Part shown: positions 57,805 through 64,000 of the stretch, piece by piece
Position numbering within the stretch: position 1 is the first letter of the stretch
Layout: every line of letters begins with the position of its first letter
Assembly: GCA_037367355.1 (NCBI GenBank)
Contig: CM074697.1
Coordinates: forward strand, 1,488,001-1,552,000
DNA from: Neoscytalidium dimidiatum
Taxonomy: Eukaryota; Ascomycota; Dothideomycetes; Botryosphaeriales; Botryosphaeriaceae
Reading direction: 5' to 3'
Length of the DNA: 64,000 bases
Position numbers and translations under genes: made by a program
Notes under the pieces: model-generated
Databases searched by the model: none
Told to the model about the DNA's origin: nothing
Seen by the model: the letters and a program-made list of their open reading frames with translations, nothing else

Positions 57805-58131
57805 TCAGGCTTGATCACCGCCTAAGCTATCCACCTCGTCAAACAGCTCCAGCTGGTATCCGTACGCATGCAGCGCGATCATGCAGGTGCAGCCGCGTGA
57901 CAAGGACGTATACCCGTTGTCACACCTGTTGAAGAGGGCGTGTTGCTCCCCAGACCCCTCAGTCAGGAAGCGGTCGAGTGGGCTCTGCCCGTGGGTTGAG
58001 GTGCATGTGCTGTTGGAGGGTGGTTGGGGCTGGAGGATGGCGCTGCGGTAGGGGCAGGGGGTGGGGTCGGCGGTGGTAGTGAGTGTGAGACTAGTAGGCG
58101 GTCTACGAGAGGTGTTGAGCGTTGGGCTAGG
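57805..58131 (-). other. open frame without start; possible terminal exon or gene remnant
   Basis: A 109-codon minus-strand frame runs from just after a TAA (58132..58134) to a TGA (57805). Its translation ends EGSGEQHALFNRCDNGYT, SLSRGCTCMIALHAYGYQ and LELFDEVDS before the stop, with even amino-acid use and a local Cys cluster. CTAACCTAG precedes it on the minus strand, a plausible intron end. Further upstream on the same strand, MSRYRNGDSKARYENITTYG near 58350-58410 could be another exon. I do not recognise the family, and no full model was built. It could equally be decayed coding DNA. Confidence 0.35.
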
Positions 58132-59750
58132 TTAGGGTGGAGGGCACTGCCTGTCGACGCTCGTCGAGACTGCGAGGAACTAAGAACCTTTTAGTGTATA
58201 ACATGGTAGAAAAGAGCAATTAGTCCAACTGACCTACGCCAAGCAGCAGAACTGCGGCTATTCCTCTGCTGAGATTGACCGAAACGCACTTTTTTTTTTT
58301 TACTTGCGAGTGAGTAGGTCGATCAAAAAACGACTGTGAAAGCTCATTACTTGCCATAGGTTGTGATGTTTTCATAGCGAGCCTTCGAATCGCCGTTCCT
58401 ATACCTGGACATACAAGTTGTTGGCATTAAACGGATGTTTGTACGTTGTAAGGCTCCATAGCTCGACACATCACTTGCCAATCTTCGAAGAAACAGCGCT
58501 CGTATTGGTTGATCATCCTTTTGCAAGGTATTTAGGATGTTTTCTATGAGGCAACAAGGATTATATCACTCTCAAACTACTCTTCGACTGGATAGTCTCC
58601 TTTTGCAAGCATCAGACCCAGAGGTTGCCTGCTTGGAGAGACCGGCAACGGCATTGCCCTTCTGTATTACATCAGCCGCATCGTGCGGCGTGGCAAATTT
58701 ACAGAGAACATGGCGCCTTCTCATTTGACAGTCCTCTTTTACTCTGGTAAGTGTGCATGTGGGAGCCGAAACGGGAAATTCGTCTACTACGGTGCTGACT
58801 TAAGAACCTGCGATTGGCCGGTCTCCTTTTGTAGGGTTGGGCCAGCAGACAGTCAAAAACATGCACACGCGGGTCGCATTTGAGGGATCTGAATGTATCG
58901 CAACAATAAGGATGCCTCTAAACCACAAACCGAAATGAATAAAAACACCTTTCAGGGCATGAATTCTCATTAACCATGTGCAGCTTGTGCAGCTTGAAGT
59001 TTGCATCAGGTTCACGAACACTCTCATGCTTATTGTTGCTACCGTTTGGTGACGAACCTCGTAACTCCGTGTTTCTCAGGACTTGAATATGCGACAGACT
59101 CTCAGCTGAGTGAAATACACGGAACCCGTCACTTTCATGATGACCAGAAAAAATACGACTAAATAAGCACCATCCGAAAGATGCGTACGCTTCAACAATA
59201 ACAGGCATGATTAGTCGAAGCCTGCATTCGAAGATGTCTGTCTCTATCGCTAAAATACATTTCCGTGTGGAACATTACTTCAGCCTCTATTTTGAAAAGT
59301 AATTGCAACTCCCTCATAGCTGCGGCCTTCAACTGATGAATCTCTGATCTGAAAGTAGTAGAATATCTTATTGGCTGGTTTCCTTTTGCAGGACTTGATC
59401 CGTCCTGCGTGTGAGACGGGTGCGCATGCAGTCGCATCCATCAGTATGCACGAGGACAAGATAGGACTGTAGCCTAATAGATGGACCAATCGCCAGAAAG
59501 AAGCCAACTCCTAATAGGGTGGTCTCCTTTTGAAAGCCTTGGCGCCCGAAACACTAGCTGGCTGACAGCATGAGATTCCACTTGTACATCACCGCAGCCT
59601 AACCGCAGAAGGGCTGCTTGAATCTTGCTCGTATTCATTCAGCCCATATAGACTAGCTAATGTTCCCGGAAATAAGCCTAAACAAAGCCTCGTTCGCCTC
59701 TTTTCACGTCTAGCTTTCTAAAATCTTGCCATCTTCACTCAAAATACGCG
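58132..59750. other. 1.6-kb region with dispersed motif repeats
   Basis: There is no supported gene. It carries an A/T homopolymer run near 58291-58302 and five copies of a motif listed next. Short frames on both strands look random. Confidence 0.45.
58516..59536 (-). repeat. five dispersed copies of a CCAAT-containing ~24-bp motif
   Basis: Copies start at about 58516, 58595, 58820, 59377 and 59521, all in the same orientation. On the minus strand the consensus is roughly TGCAAAAGGAGACCAGCCAAT followed by A and two free bases. Three copies contain an intact CCAAT pentamer: the first as ACCAATA, the third as GGCCAATC and the fourth as AGCCAATA. The second and fifth copies are more divergent at that end (TATCCAGT and ACCCTATT). 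The core CAAAAGGA is present in all five. Spacing is irregular (about 80, 225, 560 and 145 bp), so it is not a simple tandem array. Confidence 0.6.
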
Positions 59751-62487
59751 ATGATGGTGGTTGACAGCCCTCAGCCTAGCACTGTGACACCAGCTACAGC
59801 GAAATGGGAGGAGAAATGGGAGATCTTGAAGCCAAAAATCGGGTATTGGTACCTTGACGAGAATTTTTCAGTCAGAAAGCTAGCACAACACATGAAGAAA
59901 ATTTCAATTTCACGGCTTTGTGAGTCCACGCCAATCGGCGAAGGCGAACATGAGTCTCCTGCTAAAAAATCTGTTAGTGAACACCAGTACAAACATCAAT
60001 TCAAGAAATGGGGTTGGAAGAAGAAACTCCATGCGAAGGAGAAGACGCGAATTGAACGGATGCTCGTATCATGAGCCATATCCGGTTGACCGTCCATTAT
60101 CGAGGACAGCAAAGGTCGCAGGGTCGATTCGGCAAAATTTCGCCGACACTCAAAGAACAAAGCACGCCAGGGAATGATTCTGCGAAGAGAAAGCCCCTGT
60201 GCTCCACAATATCCTTCGGGCGGAGCGAAGCTCAGATTCGGGGACTTGCTGTAAGAATTGCCCTTCTCCTTTTTCTGTTTCTGTCTTTAGAAAAAGAAGA
60301 AAGTTCTGGATCTTATTCGCTCATCAATCAATATCCACTGCTCCCAGCTGGAATTTGAAGCTTTTTTTTTTTTTTTTTTCATTTAATTTGAAATACAAAT
60401 TCTACGAATCCCCCCAAAACGTTTCCTCTCATAGCCCTTAACAAGTCTGCATTAAAGTAACTCGTTCAGTTGCCTGGGTCATGCATCAGCCTTCCGCTTG
60501 GTTCACAAGCGAGGGGCAGAGGTTCCCTTTTCTCGTTGACTGACATTCTCATAGTATTGCTAACCGGAGCGTACAGTTTCGAGATTTTATCTTTGGACAA
60601 ACCGGAAGTCCTTCTCCACGTATGCAACCGTCGCCCATCTTTTGCTACTCTGTGAGATTTCCATCAGATCAAGAATCGCTTTTGCAGGTACAGCAGACAC
60701 AGGACAGAATGACTTCATCTTTGAATGAAGGTTTTGCGTTGGGGAAAGCGCGATTGTTCATTCAGGGAAGATACGGACATCTTCTTAAAAGCCTTTCAGA
60801 GTCTCAAGCGCAGTAGGTGCCTCTCAATGATTGAAACAGGATTCAATGCTGATACATAAAAGATTGATGCTCTCATGGATATCCCAGTTTCAAACTTTTT
60901 CATTCAAGACAGCTAAGCACTGGGGCCGTGGTCCGCGATATTGGGACGCTCGTCTGCTTGGCTTTGATGGCTCTTGGCCTGTCACACATAGCGGCGCGAA
61001 CCAGGAAACCTACATTACATCGGAACAGCCTACAAAACTGTGCCATTGGAGCGCTCATGTTTCAAAGGAGCCCAGCGATGATGAAGACGACTGGCCGGAA
61101 GAATAGGGGGAAGCTCCAATCCATGAAAGGCCTCAAGATGCATTGAAAAGCAATGACTTCACCACTATGAGGTCAGTTAACTTCTCATCGCCGGTTCAAT
61201 GATTGCAAAAGCTATCAAAGGATCACTTGAGGAGCTGCTATTGGAATCTCTGAGACTGGCTATTGTAACCAAACAATTTGGACCTTGTCTCAAAGCTGGC
61301 GACCAAGGCCATTACAGTCTCCACATCTGAGTTCACCATCACCACCTTACTTCACCTCGCAATAAATTACCTAAATGGTGCTGGGGCTTGCTGTGGTGTC
61401 TTGGACATCTTGGCCTCGGATGCCTTGATTTACAGCGACTACATTGATGACAAAGGTCATACACTGTTGGATGGTTTAATAATTGCGATGATCAAATCTC
61501 ACACGGACATCCAACCTTCAACTTTAGACGATTTTAACGAGGCGAGCCAATTCCTCGGGGAGGAAGCCGACATATGTGGCAGATGGTATGCCGACTCGGA
61601 TTGCATTCGAGAACTGAAATCTTCCAAAGTTTCGAGAGTCGCTTGCAAGTGGAAACACAAGCTCTGTCACACTTCTATTCAGGCTATCCTCCATTCGATG
61701 GATATTGTTTTCTCCAGATTCTGGCAGCCGGACAGAAGTGGTTTGTTTCTGAAGCGCTGTACGAGTTGTGGCATGGAGCTCGAGCTGACGCGGTACCACG
61801 CTCTAGCCCTGGTCGCTTTTCTCGTTGCACAGGCTGGCCGTGAGGATGAGGACCTCTTCGGCATTGCTGCGATCTTCCTCAATATCCTCTCGCATGATGA
61901 TCATTACCTGCTGCGGAAAGCCCATGTATCATTCAACTGCTCGACAGAGACTGGGATATTTCTGTAAAAGGATGCTTACACCAAGAATACTCGTCGGCTA
62001 AGCTATGTCTGAACTTCAAAAGTATAAGGCACGTTGCTGGTCGGACAAACTTGAAACGGGCAGGAGACTTTTCCAGTTACTCCTGTACAGATCTGAAGAA
62101 GCTTCTTACCTCAAAAGAGCCTACAAACACCCTCCTATGTGTGATTCACACGAGGCGGAAACTATTTTGGTTATCGACAGTGCTTTGAGGGCGGTATTTG
62201 CTGCAGTGCAGACTGAACTTCTTACTTATCGACGCATTGACCCTGCAGATCCATGGCTGTCGGACAACTTCGATATGGCAGGACTTTTGTGTAGCCTCGA
62301 GAACGGAGAAGAGCCGTCCCTTGGTTTATTGCGTCCAGGCTTGATGAGAGAGCAATGTGCTTGTGGGCGTTTCACACATGGAGATGCCGCACTTGCGGAA
62401 GACGTATCGACGAGGCCATTCTCCAATTTAACCTGCCTCCTTGGTACAGATCGCAGAACGACTCTTTATGCCCCTATTGTAAGTTGA
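59751..62487 (+). pseudogene. Clr5-domain gene with C-terminal fungal domain, disrupted
   Basis: The N-terminus (59751..60074) is a clear Clr5 domain: KWEEKWEILKPKIGYWYLDE and SEHQYKHQFKKWGWKKKL. The far C-terminus also matches large fungal Clr5 proteins: GEEADICGRWYADSDCIREL, KHKLCHTSIQAI, GLFLKRCTSCGMELEL (61278..61967), then AAVQTELLTYRRIDPADPWL and CACGRFTHGD (62005..62487). Between them frames are broken by stops: 59751, 60831 and 61278 share one frame with stops at 60072 and 61104, and 62005 is in another. No intron with good signals joins 61967 to 62005. The link between 60075 and 61277 is weak. Clr5 domains occur in heterochromatin-associated and repeat-containing proteins. This copy appears decayed, though a badly modelled active gene cannot be excluded. 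Confidence 0.65.
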
Positions 62488-63200
62488 AGATATACTAGTG
62501 CATAGTTGAATACATGTGCATCAGATTGACCCAGAACACAAGTCGAGTTTCGGAACCTGAAAAATTGTTTCTGAATTGGTGGGCTAGAGGAAAGCTCAGT
62601 AGAAACATTCTTCGTTATTTTATGATGACTTTTGTGTTAGACAAGTGTGAGGAGATTTATATTCGCATAATTTTAGTGGGAGGTAGTAGTCTCGGCCTTT
62701 GCAGATTTCGACATGCTTAGGCGACCAGAAGAGCTATTCAGTGGGGTTCGAAGATTAAAAAGCCAAACAACACGTATCACAGACTGATTGGAGCCCCGCC
62801 TGTGTCCGTCGATTAGAGAGCGCATGGTCGGGCAATGAGTAAACGCAGAGACGAAGATTCGCGCCATGCACGCTATTGATGAGAAAATCAATGACCCCTC
62901 ACTTATCGATAAAGCTACCCCAGCTCAGTGGTGATGATGCAATTGCATCCTTACAAATCAGTGTCCTCGGCTTCGGACATTCGTTACGCGCAACGAGTAC
63001 TCCATATCCGATTACTATCACCTCATAGCCTTCTCCACATTGTGTTCTCAGACGTCTATAAGTGTTCGCCCCACCCGTCTGTTACGGGAATCCCACATTG
63101 TCCCGCCGTCCCGCAATTCAGCTGTCAAGCTCCCTTCGACTCCCTCACAACCCATTCAATCCACCTAAACACTAGGAACCCAGTCCGAAAGGAAACCAAC
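62488..63200. other. 713-bp intergenic region
   Basis: This runs from the disrupted Clr5 gene to the SDR promoter. An A-box-like string near 62922-62938 lacks a matching B box and does not fold as a tRNA. The segment just before 63201 is CA/CC-rich, as expected for a 5' leader. Confidence 0.5.
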
Positions 63201-64000
63201 ATGTCCAAGCTCGTCGCTGTCGTTGCTGGCGTTGGACCCGGCACCGGATCCGCCGTGGCCCGCAAATTCGCCTCGCTCTACCCGGTCGTGCTCCTGGCAC
63301 GCAACCCGGCGAACTACGACGGCGTGGTCAAGGACATCAACGCCGCCGGCGGCAAGGCCGTCGGCATCCCGACCGACGTCACCGACAGCAAGAGCGTCAA
63401 AGCCGCCTTCGCCAAGATCGAGGAAGAGTTCGGCTCAGACTACGGTCTCGCTGTAAGCAGTCACCTTGTCTCAAATGTCCCCGCATCCCGTCACGAATTA
63501 CTAATGCGGGTGGGGACATGAATTGCAGGCCGCCATCTACAACGCCAGCGGCCGCTTCCAGCGGAAGCCCTTCCTCGAGCTGAGCGAGGAAGAGTTCACG
63601 TCGGAGCTGGACATCTCGCCCAAGGGCGCGTTTCTGTTCTCGCAGGCGGCGCTGCCGCGGCTGGTCAGCGCGGCGCCCAAGTCCAAGTACCCGCCTGCGC
63701 TCATCTTCACGGGCGCCACGGCGTCCGTCAAGGCCAACGCGCGCGTGACCTCGTTCGCGACGGGCAAGTGGGCGCTGAGGGCGCTGTCGCAGAGCTTGGC
63801 CAAGGAGTTTGGCCCGGAGGGCGTGCACGTCAGCCATGCCATCATTGACGGTGTCATTGACATCCCCAGGACCAAGGATTATCTGAAAGACGCGCCGGCG
63901 GACGCGAAGATCAGCGCCGATGGGGTAAGTGCTCGACGCGGGCGTGATATCAGATTGGAAGCTAATCAGGTCTTCAGATTGCGGATGCCTATTGGCATCT
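63201..64000 (+). CDS. short-chain dehydrogenase-like protein without catalytic Tyr (3' end outside window)
   Basis: Exons are 63201..63452, 63529..63924 and 63978..>64000; the introns are 76 and 53 bp and in phase 0. At least 223 residues are visible. The Rossmann start AGVGPGTGSAVARKF is a variant of the usual TGxxxGxG loop. DVTD, IYNASGRF and the FTGATASVK serine block follow. The usual Tyr-x-x-x-Lys reads SFATGKWALRALSQSL, with Phe in place of the Tyr and the Lys kept. An SDR subgroup with exactly this Phe/Lys change and an altered glycine motif is known (classical SDR subgroup 10 in the CDD scheme), so this is a family trait rather than a local mutation. The reaction is unknown. Confidence 0.85.

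Noticed and set aside
58516..59536. Repeated motif as a CRISPR array or tandem satellite
   Set aside because: Spacing is irregular, copies diverge and the host is a eukaryote.
62920..62950. A-box-like AGCTCAGTGGTGATGATGC
   Set aside because: There is no GTTCGA B-box downstream and no cloverleaf pairing.

Overview
The window is nuclear DNA of a filamentous ascomycete (Pezizomycotina). A dothideomycete is my best guess, at low confidence. The evidence is short phase-consistent introns of about 45-90 bp with GTANGT-type donors and CTAAC/CTGAC branch sites, the protein families present (HET, Clr5, fungal STAND, CorA-like and 2EXR/F-box-like proteins), a Mediator subunit 16, and a Tc1/mariner element mutated in the pattern of RIP. 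I joined exons by hand from splice sites, frame and family alignment. All exon coordinates are read from the sequence; no database was searched.

Layout: 1-2282 is the 3' part of a STAND/NLR-type gene. 2607-6896 holds an IlvD/Edd sugar-acid-type dehydratase and an MFS transporter on the minus strand. 8229-12745 holds ribosomal protein uL1 (L10a), a GNAT acetyltransferase and, divergently, a CorA-like membrane protein. 15245-17599 is a Kelch-type membrane protein. 17600-26992 is a gene-poor island with a dead Tc1/mariner copy (19062-20488), low-complexity DNA and a broken HET-domain gene (24314-25613).

26993-44206 is a dense block of mostly conserved genes: an F-box/2EXR-like protein, a PI-PLC X-domain protein, Mediator Med16, an Hst3/Hst4-type sirtuin, the tRNA methyltransferase Trm11, a CsbD-like protein, a DPP1-like lipid phosphatase and an ankyrin protein. 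45217-50084 is a divergent pair, a phenol-hydroxylase-type FAD monooxygenase and a cytochrome P450, that share one promoter region and may act on aromatic substrates. 51548-57123 holds the branched-chain 2-oxoacid dehydrogenase E2, a gluconokinase and the retromer subunit Vps26. 57124-63200 is a second degenerate stretch with five copies of a roughly 24-bp CCAAT-containing motif, a possible gene remnant and a disrupted Clr5-domain gene. The right edge cuts an SDR that has Phe where the catalytic Tyr should be.

How it fits together: most genes are unlinked housekeeping functions (translation, tRNA modification, transcription, chromatin, retromer sorting, central carbon and amino-acid metabolism). 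Two neighbourhoods look like small metabolic modules: dehydratase plus transporter, and monooxygenase plus P450. Three features point to turnover of fungal allorecognition-type genes: the STAND gene, the HET pseudogene and the Clr5 pseudogene. I found no convincing tRNA, rRNA or CRISPR, and no clearly new multi-gene system.
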